This document shows, piece after piece, positions 1 through 5,364 of a stretch of DNA of 5,832 nucleotides (position 1 is the first letter of the stretch; the number at the start of each line of letters is the position of its first letter). The DNA comes from Cyanobacteria bacterium T3Sed10_344R1 (lineage in GTDB: Bacteria; Cyanobacteriota; Cyanobacteriia; Phormidesmidales; Phormidesmidaceae). Position numbers and translations under genes: made by a program. The stretch lies in the NCBI GenBank assembly GCA_003566335.1, contig PXDR01000292.1, positions 1 to 5,832 of the forward strand. The letters are read 5' to 3'. The notes beneath the pieces are model-generated. The model was not told the DNA's origin and did not search any database. It saw nothing but the letters and a program-made list of their open reading frames with translations.

Positions 1-141
1 AAAGGGGTTTTTCGGCTGCAACAGCACCCCATCCCCTGTATCGATAGCTACAAATTCTTGCCCTGGCTCCCAGTGGTGGGCCAGTCGCAGTGCCCGGGGG
101 ATAATCACCTGCCCTTTACTTGACAACCGCGTGACTTCCAC
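1..141 (-). CDS. AbrB/MazE/SpoVT-type DNA-binding protein, probable antitoxin (N-terminal part; 3' end outside window)
   Basis: The first 47 codons are visible, read from a GTG at 141-139 and open to the window edge. The translation begins VEVTRLSSKGQVIIPRALR, the swapped-hairpin AbrB/MazE fold signature (S-x-K-G-Q-V-x-I-P-x-x-[IL]-R). It is followed by a W-E-P-G-Q-E-F stretch and a second strand ending in LLQPKNPF. Proteins of this family are small dimeric DNA-binding proteins, most often the antitoxin of a type II toxin-antitoxin pair that represses its own operon. The cyanobacterial ones often precede a PIN-domain (VapC-like) or MazF-like toxin gene. Any such toxin would lie left of position 1, so pairing is an inference. 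The GTG start is supported by a strong GGAGG seven bases upstream and by the motif starting at residue 2. No ATG or GTG occurs in frame upstream as far as the candidate promoter. A stand-alone AbrB-like regulator is the alternative. Confidence 0.82.
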   Translation of the reverse strand, partial: MEVTRLSSKGQVIIPRALRLAHHWEPGQEFVAIDTGDGVLLQPKNPF

Positions 142-148
142 AGCGCTA

Positions 149-156
149 CCTCCCCC
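149..156 (-). promoter_or_regulatory. Strong Shine-Dalgarno site of the AbrB-like gene
   Basis: The minus strand reads GGGGGAGG, with the GGAGG core at 153-149 placed seven bases before the GTG at 141. This is the best ribosome-binding site in the window, and it fixes a non-ATG start for the AbrB-like protein. Confidence 0.65.
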
Positions 157-164
157 AAGTAAGA

Positions 165-192
165 AATATGTAAGATTCTAACGCTCTGTCAA
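165..192 (-). promoter_or_regulatory. Candidate sigma70-type promoter of the AbrB-like gene
   Basis: On the minus strand a perfect TTGACA (192-187) is followed after 16 bases by CATATT (170-165), which matches four of six consensus -10 bases. Transcription would begin near 158 and leave a very short leader carrying the GGAGG site. The location, just downstream of the hairpin that follows the protease gene, suggests that the AbrB-like gene is transcribed on its own. It was predicted by eye, and the -10 element is weak. Confidence 0.42.
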
Positions 193-200
193 AGCTGGTA

Positions 201-236
201 ATGCCGTAACTTACCCTTTCGCCGAGGTTACGGCAT
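201..236 (-). terminator. Perfect 10-bp hairpin after the M48 protease gene (possible terminator)
   Basis: ATGCCGTAAC at 201-210 is the exact reverse complement of GTTACGGCAT at 227-236, with a 16-base loop. The structure starts 18 bases beyond the protease stop codon (257-255) and ends before the candidate AbrB promoter, a suitable place for a terminator. No run of T follows on either strand, so it is not a classical intrinsic terminator. Cyanobacterial terminators often lack a U-tract. It could instead protect the 3' end of the mRNA. Confidence 0.45.
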
Positions 237-254
237 CACTCAACTATCTCCAAA

Positions 255-1988
255 CTACCCCCACAATAAGAGCACGAGAATTCCACCCCCAATCAGCAGA
301 ATTGCCGAAAGTTGTCCCCAGAACCGAGGATAGCTGTTGATTTCCTTGCCGCCGCTGGTGTAGCGGATCAAGTCCATCCAGGGGGCAATCCCGCGCCGGA
401 ACCAGCCCAGACTGCTGCCATCGGTGCCCACCAGCGCCTTGACCTGCTTCATGCCAAACAGAAAATTGCCAATCGGCCCAAAGCGTGAGGCATAGCGCAC
501 AAACAACATCCCCGTTTTGTCCTGAAGCTTGAGGTCAGAGCCAAAGGCATAGCCTGCATCCCCCCGACCAATCAGCGTGCCGTCCAGCTTGACCGGCTGC
601 CCCCGTAGCGGACTGGCGTAGGGGTCTGACATTAGGGTCAAGACATCGGAGTAGGGGGCGCGGTTGAAGTTGGGGTAGGACACTAAGGTCTTCAGCAACA
701 TTCCCAGGCCCAAGCCCAGGATTGGCAGGGCTAAATACCCTGACGGGATAGCGAGAAATAAACTGATCACCCAGCCCAGAATCAAGCCCAGGCCCGGTGC
801 CGTGTAAATCACCAAATCCATGACAAAGCTGCCGTAGAGGCGCTGTTTGCTGAGACGGCGGCCCTCTGCCACCACCCGGCCCATATCAAACTCAGCGCCT
901 ATCCCCAGCTGCTCGGCGTAGGTGCTGAGGGCGCGTACCCGTTTGCCAGTGAGGGGATGGGTCGATTGCAGCTCCATCCACCAGCCCCAGGGGTTAAACA
1001 AATCCCATAGGAATACCCGACCCACCCGCTCTGGGCTTGCCGCCACTCGGTAAGCGGTGCCGGTGGAGGTGGCGGCCTTGGCGTCGTAAATGCCCAGGGC
1101 ACGGGTGCCTTCCATCAACCGACTGGGTTCGGTGGCCCGCTGACCTTCTTCGACAATGCCGTAGGCGATTTTGACTAGGGCGCGGGACAGGGCGTTGGGG
1201 TTGCCGGTGGTTTCGGCGGCGAACCGGTCGGCAAAATATTCCCGAGTCCGGGATAGATAGAGGATTAAATAGGTGCCGACAACATAAAACACATAGGCTG
1301 CGATCGCCAAGCTTTGGGCCATGTCCTTGCCCCGGTCATTGCCGCCGCCGCGCCCGATCTGTCGGGAAAATACGTAGATCAGATAGGTGATCTGCACCAG
1401 GGTATTGGCTACGGTCATCAGGGCAAAGTCCCAGTTGACGATATGACCAAGTTCGTGGGCATAAACGGTGGCGGCTTCGTCGTCATCGAGATAGGTGAAT
1501 AAGCCCTGACTGACAACGAGCCGGGCGCTGTTGGGCAGTGAGCCGTAGGTAAAGGCGGTGGGATTTTGGTCGTCGATGATGCCAAGGCGGGGCTGCTTGA
1601 GGTTGCGATCGCGACAGACCCGCTGGATCACCGCTGCTGCTTCTGGGCTGTGGCGCTGAATGTCTGATAGCTCTACCCAGCGGGTGCCGTAGAGAAACCG
1701 CTGGGTCAAGTCCATCAAAAATGGCGACAGGAAAAAGATAGCGGCATTGACGACGATGGTGAGTGTAATCGCTAGCCCTAGACCTAGGCCAGGTTGATCG
1801 CTTTCTGCAATCAGCAACAGACCGACAATGAGCACAAACACCATGCCGAATAGCAGGGCTAGGGTAACCCCAGAAGCCAGCAGTAGTTTGCCGCTAAAAC
1901 CCATCATTTTCAGCGGCACGCCAACCGTTGCGGCTCGGCCAGCTTTTGGAGAAGGGGTATCAGCGTCAGGGGGAAAGTTCGGGGTCAT
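255..1988 (-). CDS. M48 (HtpX-like) membrane zinc metalloprotease
   Basis: This is a 577-residue integral membrane protease of the M48 family, whose HtpX-type members cleave misfolded or damaged membrane proteins with a cytoplasmic active site. The zinc-binding HELGH is at residues 178-182 (1457-1443), and the third ligand is probably Glu250 in R-E-Y-F-A-D-R (249-255). The family's S-T-H-P-x-T-x-K-R block is at 342-350. Hydrophobic segments appear near 33-62, 67-92, 190-208, 228-246, 392-413, 415-434 and 557-575. The protein is much longer than E. coli HtpX (about 290 residues). The extra C-terminal part holds a membrane pair, a soluble segment at roughly 435-555 that I cannot assign, and a final anchor. 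The ATG start is supported by GAGG seven bases upstream. A weak minus-strand promoter (TTGACT at 2043-2038) may serve it. It is divergent from proA. The protease family is secure; the substrate is unknown. Confidence 0.93.
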   Translation of the reverse strand: MTPNFPPDADTPSPKAGRAATVGVPLKMMGFSGKLLLASGVTLALLFGMVFVLIVGLLLIAESDQPGLGLGLAITLTIVVNAAIFFLSPFLMDLTQRFLYGTRWVELSDIQRHSPEAAAVIQRVCRDRNLKQPRLGIIDDQNPTAFTYGSLPNSARLVVSQGLFTYLDDDEAATVYAHELGHIVNWDFALMTVANTLVQITYLIYVFSRQIGRGGGNDRGKDMAQSLAIAAYVFYVVGTYLILYLSRTREYFADRFAAETTGNPNALSRALVKIAYGIVEEGQRATEPSRLMEGTRALGIYDAKAATSTGTAYRVAASPERVGRVFLWDLFNPWGWWMELQSTHPLTGKRVRALSTYAEQLGIGAEFDMGRVVAEGRRLSKQRLYGSFVMDLVIYTAPGLGLILGWVISLFLAIPSGYLALPILGLGLGMLLKTLVSYPNFNRAPYSDVLTLMSDPYASPLRGQPVKLDGTLIGRGDAGYAFGSDLKLQDKTGMLFVRYASRFGPIGNFLFGMKQVKALVGTDGSSLGWFRRGIAPWMDLIRYTSGGKEINSYPRFWGQLSAILLIGGGILVLLLWG

Positions 1989-2058
1989 GAAGCAACCTCT
2001 TGATGAAACACTTAAAGAAACAACAGTGGGGGTCGTGAGTCAACGCCCGTGGGGAGCT

Positions 2059-2078
2059 ACAGCCAAAATAGTGGCTGT
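2059..2078. other. 7-bp inverted repeat in the divergent intergenic region
   Basis: ACAGCCA (2059-2065) and TGGCTGT (2072-2078) are perfect inverted repeats around a 6-base loop, AAATAG. They lie between the divergent protease and proA genes, 71 bases upstream of the protease ATG and 109 bases upstream of the proA ATG. Such a site may be an operator or an RNA hairpin. No known binding motif is recognised. Confidence 0.4.
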
Positions 2079-2100
2079 TTCTCAGGATTAGGGAAAATCA

Positions 2101-2126
2101 TTGCAAAACTGCAAATTTGGTAGACT
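2101..2126 (+). promoter_or_regulatory. Candidate extended -10 promoter of proA
   Basis: TGGTAGACT at 2118-2126 has the TG-n-TATAAT form of an extended -10 element, with TAGACT matching four of six bases. The upstream TTGCAA (2101-2106) is only 14 bases away, too close for a standard -35, but an extended -10 needs less help from that element. TTGCA (2101-2105) and TGCAA (2110-2114) form a small inverted repeat overlapping the promoter and could be a regulator site. The predicted transcript would start near 2133 and carry a leader of about 54 bases. This is a prediction by eye. Confidence 0.33.
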
Positions 2127-2173
2127 GGCGACGACCTAGGCGGCTGTGGTTGGTTCGCTGGGGTGGGTTTATT

Positions 2174-2178
2174 AGGAG
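2174..2178 (+). promoter_or_regulatory. Shine-Dalgarno site that sets the proA start at 2187
   Basis: AGGAG lies eight bases before the ATG at 2187. An in-frame GTG at 2163 would extend the protein by eight residues but lies upstream of this site, so the ATG is the better start. Confidence 0.7.
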
Positions 2179-2186
2179 ATCGAAGC

Positions 2187-3515
2187 ATGGGGATTCCGGG
2201 GGTAGAGGAAAAGGTTGGGGCAGAGGCAGCGGTGGATTTGAGTGCGATCGCAGTCCAAACCCGCACTGCCGCCCGTGAGCTAGCCCAACTGTCTAGCACT
2301 GCCAGAAACCAGGCGATCGCAGCGATTGCCACCGCCCTCGAAGCCAATGCCGAGGCGATCACTGCCGCCAATGCCGCAGACCTAGAGGCTGCGATCGCAG
2401 ATCACCTGGCCAAACCCCTCTATGGTCGGCTGAAGCTAGACGGCACAAAGCTAAAAGGTGCGATCGCCGGGGTGCGAGACGTGGCCCAACTGCCCGACCC
2501 GATTGGCACCGTGCAACTTCACCGAGAACTCGACGACGGCCTAGTACTGAAGCGAGTCGCCTGTCCCCTAGGGGTGCTGGGCGTAATCTTTGAATCTCGG
2601 CCTGATGCCGTGATGCAGATCGCCTCCCTAGCCGTGAAATCCGGCAACGGCGTCATCCTCAAAGGCGGCAAAGAAGCGGTGCGATCCTGCCAAGCCCTGG
2701 TCAGCGCCATCAAGCAGGGCTTAACCGAAGCTGGGGTGAACCCCGATGCCGTGCAGCTGTTGACTACTCGGGCCGAAACCCGCGCCTTGCTTGCCCTAGA
2801 TGGCTATGTCGATCTGATTATTCCCCGAGGCTCCAACAGCTTTGTCCGCTACGTCCAGGACAACACCCGAATTCCAGTGCTGGGCCATGCCGACGGGATT
2901 TGCCATCTCTATGTTGATTCCACTGCTGATGTGGCCCAGGCTGCTCAGATTGCCGTGGATGCCAAAGCGGGCTATCCCTCTGCCTGCAACGCGATTGAAA
3001 CCCTGTTGATCCATCGAGATGCGGTGGACAGTCATCTGGGTGCGATCGCAACCGCCCTAGAATCTGCCGGGGTAGAACTGCGCGGCGACGCCACCAGCCG
3101 CCAGCACTTTCCCCACTGGGTTGCCGCTACGGAGGAGGACTGGGCCACGGAGTACAGCGATCTAATCCTCGCCGTCAAAGTGGTTGATAGCCTAGAGGCC
3201 GCCATCGACCACATCAACCGCTACGGCTCCCGCCATACCGACGCCATCCTCAGCCAGGATGCCGCCGCCGCCGCTACCTTTATGGCCCAAGTGGATGCCG
3301 CCGGGGTTTATCACAACTGCTCCACCCGGTTTGCCGATGGTTTCCGCTACGGCTTTGGGGCCGAAGTCGGCATTAGCACCCAAAAGCTGCCCCCGCGCGG
3401 CCCAGTGGGCCTAGACGGCCTGGTTACCTATAAATATTTGCTGGTTGGCCAGGGGCAAATCGTCGCCACCTATACAGGCGACCAGGCCAAGCCCTTTACT
3501 CACCGAGATCTGTAG
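2187..3515 (+). CDS. proA: Gamma-glutamyl phosphate reductase (glutamate-5-semialdehyde dehydrogenase)
   Basis: This 442-residue cytoplasmic enzyme reduces gamma-glutamyl phosphate with NADPH to glutamate-5-semialdehyde, the second step of proline synthesis from glutamate. It belongs to the aldehyde dehydrogenase superfamily. Numbered from the ATG at 2187, the conserved block PLGVLGVIFESRPDAV is at 127-142, IPRGSNSFVRYV at 212-223, and the catalytic cysteine is Cys267 in PSACNAIETLL. The ProA signature, V-x5-A-I-x-H-I-x2-Y-G-S-x-H-T-D-x-I, is at 333-354. The late blocks GAEVGIST (391-398) and RGPVGLDGLVTYKYL (404-418) are also present. The length is slightly above the E. coli enzyme (about 417) because of an alanine-rich N-terminus. 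No proB is adjacent, so the pathway genes are dispersed, as far as this window shows. Five HIP1 octamers lie in the gene, all in one frame and coding Ala-Ile-Ala. No intrinsic terminator is visible after it. Confidence 0.97.
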   Translation: MGIPGVEEKVGAEAAVDLSAIAVQTRTAARELAQLSSTARNQAIAAIATALEANAEAITAANAADLEAAIADHLAKPLYGRLKLDGTKLKGAIAGVRDVAQLPDPIGTVQLHRELDDGLVLKRVACPLGVLGVIFESRPDAVMQIASLAVKSGNGVILKGGKEAVRSCQALVSAIKQGLTEAGVNPDAVQLLTTRAETRALLALDGYVDLIIPRGSNSFVRYVQDNTRIPVLGHADGICHLYVDSTADVAQAAQIAVDAKAGYPSACNAIETLLIHRDAVDSHLGAIATALESAGVELRGDATSRQHFPHWVAATEEDWATEYSDLILAVKVVDSLEAAIDHINRYGSRHTDAILSQDAAAAATFMAQVDAAGVYHNCSTRFADGFRYGFGAEVGISTQKLPPRGPVGLDGLVTYKYLLVGQGQIVATYTGDQAKPFTHRDL

Positions 3516-3578
3516 TCGTCCGACCCCGTCTGTCCCCCTGAGCGACAAAATCTCTCAAGATTCCTGCTAGATTTTCGC

Positions 3579-3605
3579 TTGAATACGTCCCGCAGCACAG
3601 ATAAT
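3579..3605 (+). promoter_or_regulatory. Candidate promoter of the ZIP-cNBD gene
   Basis: TTGAAT (3579-3584) and GATAAT (3600-3605, five of six consensus bases) are separated by 15 bases, slightly short of the usual 16-18. They lie in the 129-bp gap after proA, which gives the next gene its own possible start near 3612 and a leader of about 33 bases. Read-through from proA cannot be excluded, since no clear terminator is seen. Confidence 0.37.
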
Positions 3606-3644
3606 GGGGTCTAGTCTTGCTGCATCTAGGCAATCTCCCCATCT

Positions 3645-4931
3645 ATGCCACCTACGGCTATTCCAGCACTGTTACAAGGGCTGCTCGGAGCCTCCAGTTT
3701 GTTAATCGGCGCTGGAATCGGCTGCTATTGGAAGCCCAATCGGGCGCTGATTGCGGCGGTCATGGCCTTTGGTAGCGGCACCTTACTGTCTGCCGTTGCC
3801 TTTGAGATCACCATCTCCACCTTCCAAGAACACGGCTTCTTGCCCCTGCTGCTGGGGTTTTCCATGGGCGGGGCGCTGTTTACGGTGATCATTCGCTATA
3901 TCGACCAGCAGGGCGGCTTTTTGCGCCACCCCTCGTCATCCCGGCGCTACCTCTATAAGCAGCGCCAAGAAGAGACCTCTGAGGTGCTCGATCGCATTGC
4001 CCACGTGGAAATGCTCCACAGCCTTTCTCCAGCTGAGATGCAGGCGATTTTGCCCCTCCTCAAGCCGATTACCGTCGAGCCAGACACGGTGCTGTGCTAC
4101 GAAGGCACTCTGGGGGACGCCATGTTCATGATCGTCCGAGGGGAAGCCGAAATCGTCAAAGGCTCCCGCCTGATGGCGTTGCTTGGCCCTGGCGAGATGT
4201 TTGGGGAAATGGCCCTACTGACAGGAGAACAGCGATCGGCCAGCGTGATTGCCCGCACCGAGATGGATCTCTACGAGCTAGACAAAGCCGATTTTGACGC
4301 AATGTTGGGCCGTTCTCCCCAGCTTGCCAGCGGCCTCAGCCGGATTTTGGCCCGTCGCCTGCGGGACACCACCCAATCGCAAATTGAGAGTGATGAAGCC
4401 ACCAACCTGTGGCGGCAGCAGGTGCTCGACAGCGTTGAGCTAGAGTTGCCGCCCTCAGAGCAACAGGCCCGGCTCCAGGAGTTGAGCAAAAGCTCTGCTC
4501 CTACCGCTATTCTGGTGGGCACTTTAATCGACAACATCCCGGAAGCCTTGGTGATTGGCTTTAATGCCGGGAATGATCAGGTTGGTGTCTCCTTTCTGCT
4601 GGCGGTATTTATTTCCAACATTCCCGAATCCCTCTCCAGCGCGGTGGGGATGCGCCAAGCCGGTACCGCCGCCACCCGCATCTTGGCGATTTGGGCTGGG
4701 GCCGTACTGCTGGGTGGGGCCAGTGCCTTGGGCGGCAGTTTGCTGCAAACCGTCGCCAGTTCCTGGATTATTGCGGTGGCAGAGTCCTTAGCAGGGGGCG
4801 CGATTTTGGCGATGTTGGCCAGCACCATGATGCCGGAAGCCTATGAACTGGGTGGCCCCTCCGTCACGTTTTCGACCATTGCCGGGTTCTTAGTGGGCTT
4901 CTGGCTGTCTTCCGGGAATTTCGTCTTTTAA
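3645..4931 (+). CDS. ZIP-family metal transporter with an inserted cyclic-nucleotide-binding domain
   Basis: This 428-residue inner-membrane protein resembles the bacterial ZIP permeases that move Zn2+, Fe2+ or other divalent metals. Predicted helices are 8-28, 33-56, 64-86, then 284-308, 313-337, 341-365, 369-393 and 403-421, giving the eight-helix ZIP plan. The transport motifs are D-N-I-P-E-A (296-301, helix 4) and S-N-I-P-E-S (324-329, helix 5), with M-M-P-E-A-Y (395-400) in the loop after helix 7. The classical histidines of helices 4 and 5 are replaced by Asp296 and Ser324. From memory, a ZIP subfamily in actinobacteria shares this pattern. Residues about 119-240 form a complete cyclic-nucleotide-binding domain: conserved Gly154, Gly157-Asp158 and Gly166, and the phosphate-binding cassette F-G-E-M-A-L (186-191) with Arg197-Ser198-Ala199. 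This domain sits in the helix 3-4 loop. A helical linker at 241-283 leads to helix 4. There is no clear Shine-Dalgarno site. The start is kept because helix 1 begins at residue 8. Metal and ligand are unproven. Confidence 0.88.
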   Translation: MPPTAIPALLQGLLGASSLLIGAGIGCYWKPNRALIAAVMAFGSGTLLSAVAFEITISTFQEHGFLPLLLGFSMGGALFTVIIRYIDQQGGFLRHPSSSRRYLYKQRQEETSEVLDRIAHVEMLHSLSPAEMQAILPLLKPITVEPDTVLCYEGTLGDAMFMIVRGEAEIVKGSRLMALLGPGEMFGEMALLTGEQRSASVIARTEMDLYELDKADFDAMLGRSPQLASGLSRILARRLRDTTQSQIESDEATNLWRQQVLDSVELELPPSEQQARLQELSKSSAPTAILVGTLIDNIPEALVIGFNAGNDQVGVSFLLAVFISNIPESLSSAVGMRQAGTAATRILAIWAGAVLLGGASALGGSLLQTVASSWIIAVAESLAGGAILAMLASTMMPEAYELGGPSVTFSTIAGFLVGFWLSSGNFVF

Positions 4932-5004
4932 GGCATTCAGCGAGACTTCAGCGAACCGCTTATCTCTGCACCTTAAAAAATCCTCACAATAGAAGGCTAA
5001 CTGA

Positions 5005-5190
5005 AATGACTTCGCTTTAATTCAGCCCAGGGCGTGTTTTTGGGATCGCTGGCCTGAGCTGAGTGAGCATTTCGCCGTTGGTCAACCCCTTGATAGAGAA
5101 CGGGTTCGGCTGATTGAAGCGAGTCAAGTCAGAGATCCCGTCTTGTTCTACGACAGCCAGGACCCAAGACTGTTCAACTTAAGGAATTAA
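5005..5190 (+). pseudogene. Start-less open frame, possible gene remnant, unrecognised
   Basis: This frame of 61 codons plus TAA runs from just after a TGA (5002-5004) to 5190. It contains no ATG or GTG, and its only TTG is late. The translated text has the balanced composition of real protein: F-W-D-R-W-P-E-L-S-E-H-F, then R-V-R-L-I-E-A-S and D-P-V-L-F-Y-D. Beyond the stop the same frame continues for 17 more readable codons (RFGAGLIYRYLWFYL) to another stop. A decayed gene is the simplest reading. I recognise no family, and chance openness in GC-rich DNA is possible. Confidence 0.22.
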
Positions 5191-5197
5191 GTTAAAC
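5172..5197. terminator. Inverted repeat at the junction of two convergent open frames
   Basis: AACTTAA (5176-5182) and TTAAGTT (5187-5193) pair perfectly around GGAA. After one C/A mismatch, GTT (5172-5174) pairs with AAC (5195-5197), so the stem has ten pairs in eleven positions. Stop codons of both neighbouring frames lie inside it: TAA at 5188-5190 on plus and TAA at 5194-5192 on minus. It could be a bidirectional terminator, an operator for the downstream sensor gene, or a mobile-element end. It is AT-rich and has no T-run. Confidence 0.35.
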
Positions 5198-5347
5198 GGT
5201 TTGGCGCTGGCTTGATCTATCGTTATCTGTGGTTTTACCTGTGACTTCCCAAATTAACTTGGGCATCTTGAGAAGCAGAGTCAGGCACTTGTCGAAGCTG
5301 CGCTGACTGATGGTGATAAACCCGTCTCGAAACTTTTGTTGAGACAA
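5192..5347 (-). pseudogene. Minus-strand open frame of 51 codons, unrecognised, possibly a remnant
   Basis: The frame runs from a TTG at 5347-5345 to a TAA at 5194-5192. Its translation has protein-like stretches such as FRDGFITISQRSFDKCL, LLLKMPKLIWEVTG and a polar end. A TAA lies just upstream in frame, no Shine-Dalgarno site is correctly spaced before the TTG, and the only internal ATG would give 24 residues. The plus strand over 5258-5400 is also open and readable (L-V-E-A-A-L-T-D-G-D-K-P), so the coding strand is not settled. A fragment of a transposase or of another short gene is conceivable but not shown. Confidence 0.18.
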
Positions 5348-5352
5348 CCTTT

Positions 5353-5356
5353 AGGA
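5353..5356 (+). promoter_or_regulatory. Ribosome-binding site of the sensor gene
   Basis: AGGA lies eight bases before the ATG at 5365 and supports that start for the membrane receptor. No other ATG or GTG with a better site is nearby in frame. Confidence 0.55.
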
Positions 5357-5364
5357 CGACGACT

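Larger units (their letters stand above)
4932..5364. other. 433-bp intergenic region without a confident gene
   Basis: The stretch after the transporter has no tRNA-like structure, no CRISPR-like repeats and no open frame with both a standard start and a ribosome-binding site. It holds an 8-base direct repeat (TTCAGCGA at 4936 and 4947), a strong inverted repeat at 5172-5197, small inverted repeats at 5248-5263 and 5324-5345, and two start-less open frames converging on the inverted repeat. Stop codons interrupt all frames on both strands at intervals. This fits a decayed gene or insertion remnant, or simply a long leader for the sensor gene. Confidence 0.5.

Noticed and set aside
2163..2186. 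Upstream in-frame GTG start for proA
   Set aside because: The AGGAG site lies between this GTG and the ATG at 2187 with correct spacing for the ATG, and the extra eight residues are not part of the ProA fold.
2057..2371. Minus-strand 104-codon frame over the proA start region
   Set aside because: It lies opposite the proA 5' end, is explained by alanine-rich GC-skewed codons, and has no family motif or ribosome-binding site.
4936..4954. Direct repeat TTCAGCGA x2 as a regulatory or insertion-site repeat
   Set aside because: Only eight bases in two copies just after a stop codon, with no third copy or associated structure.
5024..5041. GCC-CAG-GGC followed by five T as a terminator of the ZIP-cNBD gene
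   Set aside because: A stem of three pairs with a three-base loop is too weak, and it lies about 95 bases past the stop codon.
5239..5252. TGTGA at 5240 as half of a CRP-type (TGTGA-N6-TCACA) site before the sensor gene
   Set aside because: The expected TCACA half is absent at the right spacing.
5289..5320. Promoter TTGTCG ... GATAAA for the sensor gene
   Set aside because: The spacing is 20 bases and both elements are poor matches, so no promoter is claimed.
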